The notes under the pieces: model-generated | Databases searched by the model: none | Told to the model about the DNA's origin: nothing | Seen by the model: only the letters and a program-made list of their open reading frames with translations | Shown here: one piece after another, positions 49,932-57,181 of the stretch | Layout of the letters: each line of letters begins with the position of its first letter | Position numbering within the stretch: the first letter of the stretch is position 1 | Position numbers and translations under genes: made by a program | Source of the DNA: an uncultured Christensenellaceae bacterium | GTDB lineage: Bacteria; Bacillota; Clostridia; Christensenellales; Aristaeellaceae | DNA length: 64,000 nt | NCBI GenBank assembly: GCA_905234985.1 | Contig: CAJOJQ010000009.1 | Span: 1-64,000, forward strand | Direction of reading: 5' to 3'

Positions 49932-50000
49932 GGGGCGGGGCCAGGCCCCGTCCCTTGCAGGTAACAGCGAAACGCTCTGCCCCGGGGTCCGGGGCAGAGC
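49932..50000 (-). promoter_or_regulatory. two GC-rich hairpins downstream of chvE
   Basis: GCTCTGCCCC pairs perfectly with GGGGCAGAGC (49974-50000), 14 bases after the chvE stop codon. A second hairpin, GGGGCC-A-GGCCCC with flanking GGGG/TCCC, lies at 49932-49954. Neither is followed by a T-run. Such hairpins after binding-protein genes usually protect the upstream mRNA and lower downstream expression, giving excess binding protein. Confidence 0.6.
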
Positions 50001-50014
50001 AAAGATGCGTGGGA

Positions 50015-51127
50015 TTATTTGGCAGCCTGCAGATAGCCGTCGTCGCCCATCACGTACAGACCGGTTCCGACCAGGTAGTCCAGGTTGTCCTTGGTGACAA
50101 CGGTGGGCACCAGCAGGAAGGAAGGAGTGGGATGGCCTTCAGAGCTGGAGTAGGATTCGGTGTCGTAAGCGCACTCGATTTCCTGAGCAGCCGCGAAAGC
50201 AGCGCCGTCAAAATCGCCGCCCTCCAGGATGGCCTTGGCCACAGCCAGGGTCACGATGGCTTCGTTGGCAACGTTCTTGTAAACGGTCATGGTCTGCTTG
50301 CCGTCCACGATGTTCTTCAGGTTGGCGATGTCGCCGTCCTGACCGGTGACGATCACGGCGTTGTCGCCGGCATAGTCGCTTTCGATGGCCTGGGCCACGC
50401 CCGCGGCGGTGGAGTCATTGGAGCAGAGCCAAGCATCCAGCACGGTGGCGCCGTCGCCGTAGAAGGAACCGAGGATGTTCTGGGCACGGGCCAGAGCGGT
50501 GTCGGTGCTCCACTGTTCGGTGCCAACCTGGCCCATTTCATTCTGGCCGGAGGGGATGATCACGGTGCCGGCGTCGATGTAGGGCTTCAGCACGTCATAA
50601 GCGCCGTTGAAGAAGTAGAAGGCGTTGGGGTCGGTGGGAGCGCCGCCGGTGAATTCCATGTTGAAGGTCTTGTCGCCGGCATTGTCCAGATCCAGCGCGT
50701 CGCGGACGAATTCGCCCTGCAGCTTGCCAACGGTGTAGTTATCGAAGGATACATAGTAGGAAACGGCGTCGTTGAAGATCATGCGGTCATAGGCGATCAC
50801 GGGGATGCCCTTGTCAGCGGCGTCGTTCAGCACGGTGTTCAGGCCGTCGCTGTCGATGCAGGAGATGATCAGCAGATCCACATCCTGGCTCAGCATGTTC
50901 TCCAGGTCGCGCACCTGCTGGTCGTTGTCGTTGTTGGAGAAGGTGACGATGGTGTCGTATCCGGCTTCTTTGAACTGGGCTTCCAGATAAGCGCCGTCAC
51001 GGTTCCAGCGTTCCAGGGACTGGGTGGGCATCGCGATGCCAACCTTCTTGGCGCCTTCGGCAGAAGCCACGGCGCAGACGCTCAGCGCCAGGATCAGGGC
51101 CAGCATCAGGGCAACAAACTTTTTCAT
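50015..51127 (-). CDS. chvE: multiple-monosaccharide-binding protein (ChvE-like)
   Basis: The 370-residue periplasmic-binding-type protein (family 1/4 sugar-binding fold) has a signal peptide (MKKFVALMLALILALSVCAV) with no good lipobox. Family features: VGIAMPTQSLERWNRDGAYL, DLLIISCIDSDGLNTVLNDA, PVIAYDRMI, DAWLCSNDSTAAGVAQAI and VTGQDGDIANLKNI. ChvE-type proteins bind glucose, galactose, arabinose or xylose. It is the first gene of the chvE-mmsA-mmsB operon. ATG with AAGGAGAGG upstream. How it is held at the cell surface without a lipid anchor is unclear. Confidence 0.92.
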   Translation of the reverse strand: MKKFVALMLALILALSVCAVASAEGAKKVGIAMPTQSLERWNRDGAYLEAQFKEAGYDTIVTFSNNDNDQQVRDLENMLSQDVDLLIISCIDSDGLNTVLNDAADKGIPVIAYDRMIFNDAVSYYVSFDNYTVGKLQGEFVRDALDLDNAGDKTFNMEFTGGAPTDPNAFYFFNGAYDVLKPYIDAGTVIIPSGQNEMGQVGTEQWSTDTALARAQNILGSFYGDGATVLDAWLCSNDSTAAGVAQAIESDYAGDNAVIVTGQDGDIANLKNIVDGKQTMTVYKNVANEAIVTLAVAKAILEGGDFDGAAFAAAQEIECAYDTESYSSSEGHPTPSFLLVPTVVTKDNLDYLVGTGLYVMGDDGYLQAAK

Positions 51128-51151
51128 AGGTATCCTCTCCTTTTCTTTTTT

Positions 51152-51215
51152 TCCGGATAATCACTATCCGGATGTTTTATGGACATACTATACACCTTTT
51201 GGCCCCGCTTGTAAA
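51152..51215 (-). promoter_or_regulatory. promoter and leader palindrome of the sugar ABC operon
   Basis: Minus strand TTTACA (51215-51210) and TATAGT (51192-51187) with a 17-base spacer. About 14 bases downstream of the -10 box, TCCGGATA-ATCAC-TATCCGGA (51152-51172) is a perfect 8-base-arm palindrome, so it is likely an operator or a leader hairpin. Bases 51216-51327 show nothing further. Confidence 0.65.
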
Positions 51216-51327
51216 TAGCAATTTTTGCATTGAAAACGAATAAGAATTCATAAAACAAAAAATAAGGATCCCTGAGCAACAAATGAGCATCCTGCGCAAG
51301 GCTGCTCCAAAAACCGCGTCTCCGATG

Positions 51328-51603
51328 TCATTTCATGGGGGCGCCGTCTTCCCTGTCATTTGCTTTGGCGCGTTCCCGCTCTTCGCCATCGTCTTCCTTC
51401 TTTTCCGCTTTTTTCCACACCAGGTACGCGTAAACGAGTACCGCCAGCCCCGCCAGGCCAAACACGGCGATAAACAGGATGGACGTCCACCGGGGCATAT
51501 CCTCGGCCCCGGCGCGAAGCCGGTCTAACAGATTCCAGGCGATGAACAGCACGTAACCGCCCACCAGCGTCAGCAGCATGGCGTGAATATTCTGTTTCTG
51601 CAT
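51328..51603 (-). CDS. small two-TM membrane protein, unknown
   Basis: The 91-residue protein has two hydrophobic segments (HAMLLTLVGGYVLFIAWNLL, ~7-26; SILFIAVFGLAGLAVLVYAY, ~41-60) and a highly charged C-terminal tail (WKKAEKKEDDGEERERAKA). No family is recognised. ATG with GGGAGAAAAG upstream. It follows the metal-binding lipoprotein gene by 40 bases on the same strand and may be cotranscribed. Confidence 0.55.
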   Translation of the reverse strand: MQKQNIHAMLLTLVGGYVLFIAWNLLDRLRAGAEDMPRWTSILFIAVFGLAGLAVLVYAYLVWKKAEKKEDDGEERERAKANDREDGAPMK

Positions 51604-51643
51604 ATCTTTTCTCCCGTTGACTTTTTCGCGACCGTCACGGCGC

Positions 51644-52549
51644 TCAATCAGAAAGCGCTTCCAACAGTACGGCCAGGTTCTTTCGCATTACGTCCTCATA
51701 GGCGGTTTTCGCCCCGTCCCCGGTCACCAGGGGGTCCAGCTCGTACACGGGAGCGCCGGTTTCCTGGGCCACGGTGCGCAGGGCGGCGCTTTCATACTGG
51801 GGTTCGGAAAACAGGGGTGGATTGCCCGCGGCTTTGACCTTTGCGATCACTTCCTTCAGCATGCGGGGAGAAACGGGTTCGTCCGGCTCCAGGGCCACCA
51901 CCGCCTTAACCTCCAGGCCGTAGGCCCGGGCAAAGTAGGGAAAGGCCTCGTGGAAGGTGACGATTTCCTTGCGAGGCAGCGGTTCGATGGCGGCCCGCAG
52001 CTCCGCGTCCAAGACTGTCAGTCTTTCCATGTAGGCTTCGGCATTGGCAACGATGCGTTCCGCCTGATCGGGCAGCAAGACGGAAAGCCCGTCCCGCAGA
52101 TTTTTTACCATTTGAATGGCGTTTTCCGGGGCCAGCCAGATATGGGCATTGTATTCCCCGTGATCGTGGCCCTGGTCATGCGCTTCTTCTTCCTCCTCTT
52201 CCTCCGCGATGAGATCGACGCCCACGGAGCAGTCAATCACGGCGAGCTTGGGGAACTGGCCCGTCACGTCGGACAAAAAGGATTCCATGCCAGCGCCATT
52301 GATGAGCAGCGCCTGGGCCTTGGCCAGGGCGCGCATGTCGCTGGTGAGCAATTGATAATCGTGCAGGCAGCCGGTGCTGGGGGGCGTCATGGAGGAAAGG
52401 GTCACGCCCTCCACCCCGTCCAGCACGTTTTCCGCCAGCACATACACGGGATAAAAGGTGGCCACGACGGAAATATCCTCCGCCGCGGCCCCGCAGCCGG
52501 CCAAGGAAACAAGCAGCAGCACCAGCAGTAAAACAAGAGACTTTTTCAT
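51644..52549 (-). CDS. ZnuA/AdcA-type metal ABC transporter binding lipoprotein
   Basis: The 301-residue lipoprotein has the lipobox LAGC at the end of its signal peptide (KKSLVLLLVLLLVSLAGC). The family-9 metal-binding fold shows HDYQLLTSDMRALAKAQALL, a flexible acidic/His loop (EEEEEEEAHDQGHDHGEYNA), HIWLAP, TFHEAFPYFARAYGL and ELDPL. It binds Zn2+ or Mn2+ outside the membrane for an ABC importer, but no permease or ATPase gene is adjacent. ATG at 52549 has GAGGA about 9 bases upstream and lies 11 bases after the GtrA stop codon. Confidence 0.9.
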   Translation of the reverse strand: MKKSLVLLLVLLLVSLAGCGAAAEDISVVATFYPVYVLAENVLDGVEGVTLSSMTPPSTGCLHDYQLLTSDMRALAKAQALLINGAGMESFLSDVTGQFPKLAVIDCSVGVDLIAEEEEEEEAHDQGHDHGEYNAHIWLAPENAIQMVKNLRDGLSVLLPDQAERIVANAEAYMERLTVLDAELRAAIEPLPRKEIVTFHEAFPYFARAYGLEVKAVVALEPDEPVSPRMLKEVIAKVKAAGNPPLFSEPQYESAALRTVAQETGAPVYELDPLVTGDGAKTAYEDVMRKNLAVLLEALSD

Positions 52550-52560
52550 AGAGAATTTCC

Positions 52561-53010
52561 TCATTTCTTCTTGCCGCCAAGCAGTCCCTTTTTCAGGATG
52601 GCCCGCTTGGTGAAGTAGTTCCAGACCATCACGATCACAGTGGACAGGGTCTTGTTGAGCATGTACATGGTCACGGTGAAGCCGAACAGGGTGAAAAGCG
52701 CCGTGTCCTCCCCGAACACGCCCCGGAAAATGAGCATGAGCAGCTCGTTGAGAAACAAGCCCATGACGCTGGTGACCAGAAAGCCCGCCTTGGCGGAATT
52801 GCCCTGATCCTTGGCCCCGCTGAACACCCATTTCACGCACAGCAGGTAATTGAGGATCACTGAAATGAGAAAGGCGATGGGCGTCGCGATGAGCGTATCC
52901 AGGCCGCAGGTATCCCTAAGCAGCACCAGGGCGGCCAGTTCCACCAGGAAGCACACCCCGCCGGTAACGATGAAGCGAAGGCCCTCCATCAGGCCGCTTT
53001 TTTTATTCAT
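52561..53010 (-). CDS. GtrA family membrane protein
   Basis: The 149-residue protein has four membrane segments, with FIVTGGVCFLVELAALVLLR at the start and the typical ILNYLLCVKWVFSG motif. GtrA-like proteins are thought to help flip undecaprenyl-linked sugars for cell-surface glycosylation. That fits the upstream GT-C-like membrane protein gene, which is in the same run. ATG with GGAGG 9 bases upstream. It overlaps the small upstream gene by 8 bases. Confidence 0.88.
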   Translation of the reverse strand: MNKKSGLMEGLRFIVTGGVCFLVELAALVLLRDTCGLDTLIATPIAFLISVILNYLLCVKWVFSGAKDQGNSAKAGFLVTSVMGLFLNELLMLIFRGVFGEDTALFTLFGFTVTMYMLNKTLSTVIVMVWNYFTKRAILKKGLLGGKKK

Positions 53011-53257
53011 GGGCCTTTTCCTCCTGTTCCCAAACGGCGTATTTCAAGGTATCTCCGTCGTCCCCCCGGGCGTAGGAAACGGACAGAAAGGCGCTGATCG
53101 GCGCCGTCACGGGGGTTTTCCGGGCCGCCGTGTGGTAGGTGACCTGATCCCCTTCCAAGCTGTCCACCCGGATGTTCTGGTATTTCATGTTTTCGGCAAA
53201 CAGCGCCTTCACGGGGCGGCTGTGGCGCTGGGAATAGAGCAGAAAACGCCTTACCAT
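53003..53257 (-). CDS. small protein of unknown function between GT-C-like and GtrA genes
   Basis: The 84-residue soluble protein (MVRRFLLYSQRHSRPVKALF ... ISAFLSVSYARGDDGDTLKY) has no recognised family. It looks like a small beta-rich domain. Overlaps of 7 bases with the upstream and 8 bases with the downstream gene, plus AGGAGG 7 bases before the ATG, strongly support it as real and translationally coupled. A role in surface glycosylation is suggested only by position. Confidence 0.65.
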   Translation of the reverse strand: MVRRFLLYSQRHSRPVKALFAENMKYQNIRVDSLEGDQVTYHTAARKTPVTAPISAFLSVSYARGDDGDTLKYAVWEQEEKAHE

Positions 53258-55254
53258 GCGGTTTCCTCCTGCACCCTGGCCTCAAATATGATCACGTTCT
53301 GATATTCGCTTTCATAGGCCACCGGGAACAGACGGCGCAGGGCCTGTTCGCTCACCGCCATGCTTCCCCGCTCCCAGTCGCCCACAAGGATGTAATCTAC
53401 CCCGTATTTTTCCAGGATATCCAGATGACCCGCAGGGTCGGCGTAAAAGGCTTTCACGTCAGCGTGGCGCTCCGAGTTGTCGTAGCCGTGGAAGCTGAGC
53501 CACAGATCGGGGCCGCAGACGATGCGCCGCCCGGCCAGGCTGCTGACGAAATTGCGGTGCTGGTCGCCGGTCATGAACATGGCGTGCTGATCGGTATTGT
53601 TTTCCACGTATTCCGCCGCTTCGATTTCCGTTTTGTTAAAAATCTCGTAATCGCTGACGGCTTCCCTGGCCACGGCCAGCGCCCCGGTAGAAAAGAACAG
53701 GACGCAGCACAGGGCGGCCACCACGGGCCGGGCGCGCATGCCTTTCAGCTTATCCAGCAGTTCAAAGCCGTAATCGGCGGCGATCACCGCGCAGAGCATG
53801 TACCAAATATAGAACAGCTTGTTGTTGTCGTATTCGTTGGGCTGGAACTGAATGAACTCCGCCGCCAGGAAGATCACGAAGGCCCCGGCGGCGATGAACC
53901 GGCGCTTTTGGTTCTTTTCCAGCAGGGCAAGCAGGATCAGGATAAAGGGCAGGCCGATGTTTTTGATGTAGAACCAAAGATAGCCGTCCCGCAGGCCGTA
54001 ATAAGTATTGTTGACCCAATTGAAATGGATTTTGAGGAAATTGCCGTTGCCTACCGTCTGGCTGAAGGTCCAGGTGAAAAGCTGGGGCGCGGCCAGGGCC
54101 ACGGCCAAGCCGCCGAAGACGCACCAGAACAGCAGGGCTTTCCCCCTCTGCCCCTTGCTGTGAATAAGATCCCAAAGCAGCCAGCCAAAGCACATGAGGC
54201 CTAAAGCCAGGAAGCAGTGGGTGTTCACCATGGGGAGCATGCCAGCCCACAGCCCGGCCACGATCAATTGCCGCCAGGGAAGAACCCGTTCAGCGGATTG
54301 CGTGTTTTCAGGAAGCAGGGCGTCATAGAGCAGATAGATACAGGGGATCGTCTGGCACCAGCCGCCCAAGGTGGTGCGCTGGGGCACCATCATATCCACG
54401 ATCACGTTGCTCCAGCGCAGGTTGTAGGTGCTGAATTCCCGGTGATTGGCGGGGGTTTGATACCAGCCGTTCAGGACGGCCCGGATGCGGTTCCACAGGC
54501 CGCGAACAGCCTGTAATTCGTTGTTTTCATAGCCACCTAATATTTCGCCTTTCATGTCCACCAGATACAGGAAGCCTAAGCCCCCGTTCAGGAAGAAAAA
54601 CAGGGCGGCAAGGACGGCGGCTCGGCGTCTGTCAGCCATGCGGTCGGCTAAGATCAAGTATCCGGCGAAGGTGAGGCCGGTCATCAGGATGCCGGGGAAC
54701 AGAATGGCCCAGCGCAGGGAAAAGCCCATGAGCATGAAGGTGGTGGACAGGGAATCTGTGAGGAAGGGGTAGGCCAGCAACGCGCCGGGCAGGATGTTAT
54801 AATCCGGCGGGAAGGCGGCGTCCCGCAGGCCGGAGGTGATGGCTAAATGCAGGCAAAGGTCGCCATAGGTGGTTTGCCCCACGTGCATGGCCCCGTCCAC
54901 GGGGTTCAGGTTGTGGGTCCACTGGAGATAGCCGCCCACCAAGGTCAGGGGCAGGGCCACGAAAAGCAGGGCCTTCAATAAGCGCCGATCCCGGTCGGTG
55001 ATTTTCGCCCAAGGCTCCCGGCTGCGGAAAAGCACCGCCCCAAGGGTTAGCAGGAGCAGCGGGGCCATGGCGAGGGCGTGAGCCGCCAGCGTAAAATCCA
55101 GGAAAAAGGCGCACAGGGCGGGCAGCCACATCATCAGGATCAGGCCTAAGCAAAGCCCAAGCCATACCCGCACCACCGGGGATTTTTTCGGCAGCAGGGA
55201 AAAGGTGATGGCTGTGCCACAGAGTATGTAGAGAAGAAAATAAATAATTGCCAA
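53251..55254 (-). CDS. polytopic GT-C-like glycosyltransferase family membrane protein
   Basis: The ~667-residue protein has about fourteen membrane segments in its first 540 residues and a soluble C-terminal domain (~560-667: FMTGDQHRNFVSSLAGRRIV, HLDILEKYGVDYILVGDWER). This is the layout of GT-C lipid-linked glycosyltransferases, and the tail resembles those of uncharacterised dolichyl-type transferases. The start is TTG at 55254 with GGAGG 8 bases upstream. The gene runs into a small unknown protein and GtrA, suggesting a surface glycosylation module. Confidence 0.72.
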   Translation of the reverse strand: MAIIYFLLYILCGTAITFSLLPKKSPVVRVWLGLCLGLILMMWLPALCAFFLDFTLAAHALAMAPLLLLTLGAVLFRSREPWAKITDRDRRLLKALLFVALPLTLVGGYLQWTHNLNPVDGAMHVGQTTYGDLCLHLAITSGLRDAAFPPDYNILPGALLAYPFLTDSLSTTFMLMGFSLRWAILFPGILMTGLTFAGYLILADRMADRRRAAVLAALFFFLNGGLGFLYLVDMKGEILGGYENNELQAVRGLWNRIRAVLNGWYQTPANHREFSTYNLRWSNVIVDMMVPQRTTLGGWCQTIPCIYLLYDALLPENTQSAERVLPWRQLIVAGLWAGMLPMVNTHCFLALGLMCFGWLLWDLIHSKGQRGKALLFWCVFGGLAVALAAPQLFTWTFSQTVGNGNFLKIHFNWVNNTYYGLRDGYLWFYIKNIGLPFILILLALLEKNQKRRFIAAGAFVIFLAAEFIQFQPNEYDNNKLFYIWYMLCAVIAADYGFELLDKLKGMRARPVVAALCCVLFFSTGALAVAREAVSDYEIFNKTEIEAAEYVENNTDQHAMFMTGDQHRNFVSSLAGRRIVCGPDLWLSFHGYDNSERHADVKAFYADPAGHLDILEKYGVDYILVGDWERGSMAVSEQALRRLFPVAYESEYQNVIIFEARVQEETAW

Positions 55255-55282
55255 CTTGGCTTCCTCCAAAGAAAAATCTCTC

Positions 55283-55353
55283 CCCTTATGGCTTTCTCGG
55301 AAGGGGGTCTGGGGGAAACCACTCTTTGGCCTCCAAAGAGTGGTTTCCCCCAG
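55283..55353. repeat. dispersed hairpin repeat, copy 1
   Basis: About 70 bases nearly identical to 60877-60948. It begins CCCTTATGGCTTTCTCGGAA and ends in a perfect 21-base-pair stem (55309-55329 with 55333-55353) around a CCT loop. It fills the gap between the HTH regulator and the GT-C-like gene. AT-rich flanks, but no T-run. Confidence 0.8.
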
Positions 55354-55363
55354 TAAATTTTCA

Positions 55364-56095
55364 TCAGCTCAGTTCGGCTTCCAGGCGCACGCAGCGGCCC
55401 ACGAAGGTGAGCTCGTTGTAATTTTTCAGCTCGCTTTCAAAGGTATCGTCATACTTTTGCAGCATGGCCTGATAATCATTGTAGCGCTTTACCTTGCGCA
55501 GGACGCGGCCCTGGGGGGTTTGAAGGAGCATAATGGCCCCGTCCACGGCGGCCTGAGCGGGAACGACGAGCAAAAGGTCGCCGTGCTGGACGCGGAAGCC
55601 CCTTAGATCGTTGTCCGGGGCCATGAAATAGAACACCTTGTCCGGACTCGCGCCCTCGATTTTGCCGTTGGTGATGGGCAGGAGGCGGTGGCCCACCTCT
55701 TTCATGACGGCGTTATACACCGGCACGTGCTTGAGGACGCCGGAAAGGGCGTCCAGCCAGATGGAACCCGCCACGCCGGGATCGGATTCCGTTTTGGCTT
55801 CGGATTTTTCCGTTTTTACGGGTTTTTTGGCTTCCACCGCTTTGGTCAACTGCGGCACGGCGGACTGCAAATCCACGGTGGCGGCGATGTCGTCCAGAGT
55901 GAAATCGCTTTCGGTCTGCTCTTTCATGCCCATGGCTTTCAGGATGCGCCGGGCCTGATCATCGGCAATGATGCGCGTGCCCGCTTCCACTTCCATTAAA
56001 TACTTGTCGCTGACGCCGCACTTCCGGGCCACCTGCTTATGGGTCAGGCCCTGGCGGGTGCGTTCTAAGCGAATCAAATCTCCCAATCTGCTCAT
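55364..56095 (-). CDS. HTH regulator with LexA/S24-like C-terminal domain lacking the catalytic serine
   Basis: The 243-residue protein has a Cro/C1-type HTH (LIRLERTRQGLTHKQVARKC, VSDKYLMEVEAGTRI), a Lys/Glu/Thr-rich linker (~85-110) and a C-terminal domain. The latter resembles S24 peptidase/LexA folds (GFRVQHGDLLLVVPAQ, GAIMLLQTPQGRVLRKVKRY). The Ser of the usual G-x-S-M-x-P motif is not seen, so self-cleavage is unlikely. Targets are unknown. It follows barstar by 15 bases in the YkgJ-methyltransferase-barnase-barstar run. ATG with GGAGGAACC upstream. Confidence 0.72.
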   Translation of the reverse strand: MSRLGDLIRLERTRQGLTHKQVARKCGVSDKYLMEVEAGTRIIADDQARRILKAMGMKEQTESDFTLDDIAATVDLQSAVPQLTKAVEAKKPVKTEKSEAKTESDPGVAGSIWLDALSGVLKHVPVYNAVMKEVGHRLLPITNGKIEGASPDKVFYFMAPDNDLRGFRVQHGDLLLVVPAQAAVDGAIMLLQTPQGRVLRKVKRYNDYQAMLQKYDDTFESELKNYNELTFVGRCVRLEAELS

Positions 56096-56110
56096 ACGGT
56101 TCCTCCAGAT

Positions 56111-56401
56111 TTAATTATTTCCATAATCGCCGTTCCCCGGCAGCAGTTTAATGTCCAAATGGGGGTTTTCCGCCGCCGCGTCAAAGAACACGGCCAGGAA
56201 GCCGGGCCATTTTTCCATTTTATCGCCTGCGGCGGCGCAGTCCTCGATCACCAATTGGGTATCGGAAAGCTCGGTCAGGCAGTCGTGGAGCGCGTCCAAG
56301 TTTTTTCCGTAGTATGCGGGAAAATCCAGCGCTTTGGCAAGATCATCGTGGGCCTTTTCCGGGGTGTCCCACCCGGCGGCGGATAACTGTACACGGTTCA
56401 T
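56111..56401 (-). CDS. barstar-family ribonuclease inhibitor
   Basis: The 96-residue protein matches barstar: WDTPEKAHDDLAKALDFPAY followed by YGKNLDALHDCL, then a C-terminal acidic segment. Barstar covers the active site of barnase with an acidic helix. Its ATG overlaps the barnase stop codon by 4 bases, so toxin and inhibitor are translationally coupled. It has no signal peptide and acts in the cytoplasm, protecting the producer from barnase that has not been exported. Confidence 0.92.
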   Translation of the reverse strand: MNRVQLSAAGWDTPEKAHDDLAKALDFPAYYGKNLDALHDCLTELSDTQLVIEDCAAAGDKMEKWPGFLAVFFDAAAENPHLDIKLLPGNGDYGNN

Positions 56402-57180
56402 TTTGCGTTCCCCTCCCGGGTAATATCCTCAAAAGTTTTGTAATGGTCTTCCGTATAGAAGATCAGGCCATCGGAGCTGTAAATGATGCGTTTTCCGTTG
56501 CGGCCGCCCTTGTAGCGCGCCTGATCCAGGGCATAATCAATATCGCACTCGTAGTATTTGCGGCCCTTGGCGGTGGGCAGCAGGCCCTCATAGTTGCCGA
56601 AATGGTCGCCGCCGATGCTTTTGCCGGGGGCCGCCTGCCACAGGTTGCCCTGACTGCTGACCCAGCCCAATTCCTGCGCCTCTTGTTTGGTGATATAATT
56701 GGGCGGAAGCTCCTGAAAGGCTCGCAGATAGGCGGCCACGTGTTCCTTATCGCTGTATTCGCCGCCGTAGACCACAAAGGATTCGTCTTTCTTAGGCGGA
56801 TCGGTTTCCGCCGGCGGTGCGTCCTTTACGTCCTGGGTAATCAGGTCGTAGGTGTCCTGATCCAGCGCCCCGGTAACTTTCAGGCCCCAGTCCTGCTGGA
56901 AAGCGATCACGGCTTCTTCAAAGGCTTTGCTGAAATTGCCGTCGATCCTGCCGCTGTAATAGCCTAAATCCTTGAGCGCGGTTTGGGCCTTGCGCACCTC
57001 CGCGCCGGAGGAACCTTTTTTCAGGGTCTTCCATTCCTCGGCGGAAGCGGAGGACAGCCAGGAGGAAGCGCTTTTGTTCAGGCCGGGATATACGAAGGCA
57101 AAAATACTGCCGCCAATCACGGCCAGGGCTGCTAAGAGCGCCAGCAGCCGCAGAAGCCCGTTTCTTTTTTTCTGTTCCAT
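56398..57180 (-). CDS. exported barnase-type ribonuclease with peptidoglycan-binding domain
   Basis: The 260-residue protein has a short basic start, one hydrophobic segment (LLALLAALAVIGGSIFAFVY, ~10-30), a PG_binding_1 domain (~50-115: GSSGAEVRKAQTALKDLGYY), an acidic linker and a barnase domain (~145-260). Active-site equivalents are present: Glu in GRKYYECDIDY, Arg in GGRNGKRIIYSSD and His in TEDHYKTF. It should be an active ribonuclease. The membrane/wall-binding front end suggests an anchored or wall-retained toxin rather than a freely secreted enzyme. Start ATG 57180, one base after the methyltransferase stop codon. Confidence 0.92.
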   Translation of the reverse strand: MEQKKRNGLLRLLALLAALAVIGGSIFAFVYPGLNKSASSWLSSASAEEWKTLKKGSSGAEVRKAQTALKDLGYYSGRIDGNFSKAFEEAVIAFQQDWGLKVTGALDQDTYDLITQDVKDAPPAETDPPKKDESFVVYGGEYSDKEHVAAYLRAFQELPPNYITKQEAQELGWVSSQGNLWQAAPGKSIGGDHFGNYEGLLPTAKGRKYYECDIDYALDQARYKGGRNGKRIIYSSDGLIFYTEDHYKTFEDITREGNAK

Positions 57181-57181
57181 G

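Noticed and set aside
49727..50002. N-terminal extension of the mmsA frame by about 92 codons
   Set aside because: The region is the inverted-repeat element and hairpins. The TTG at 49726 has GGAGG at the right distance, and MmsA homologues begin there.
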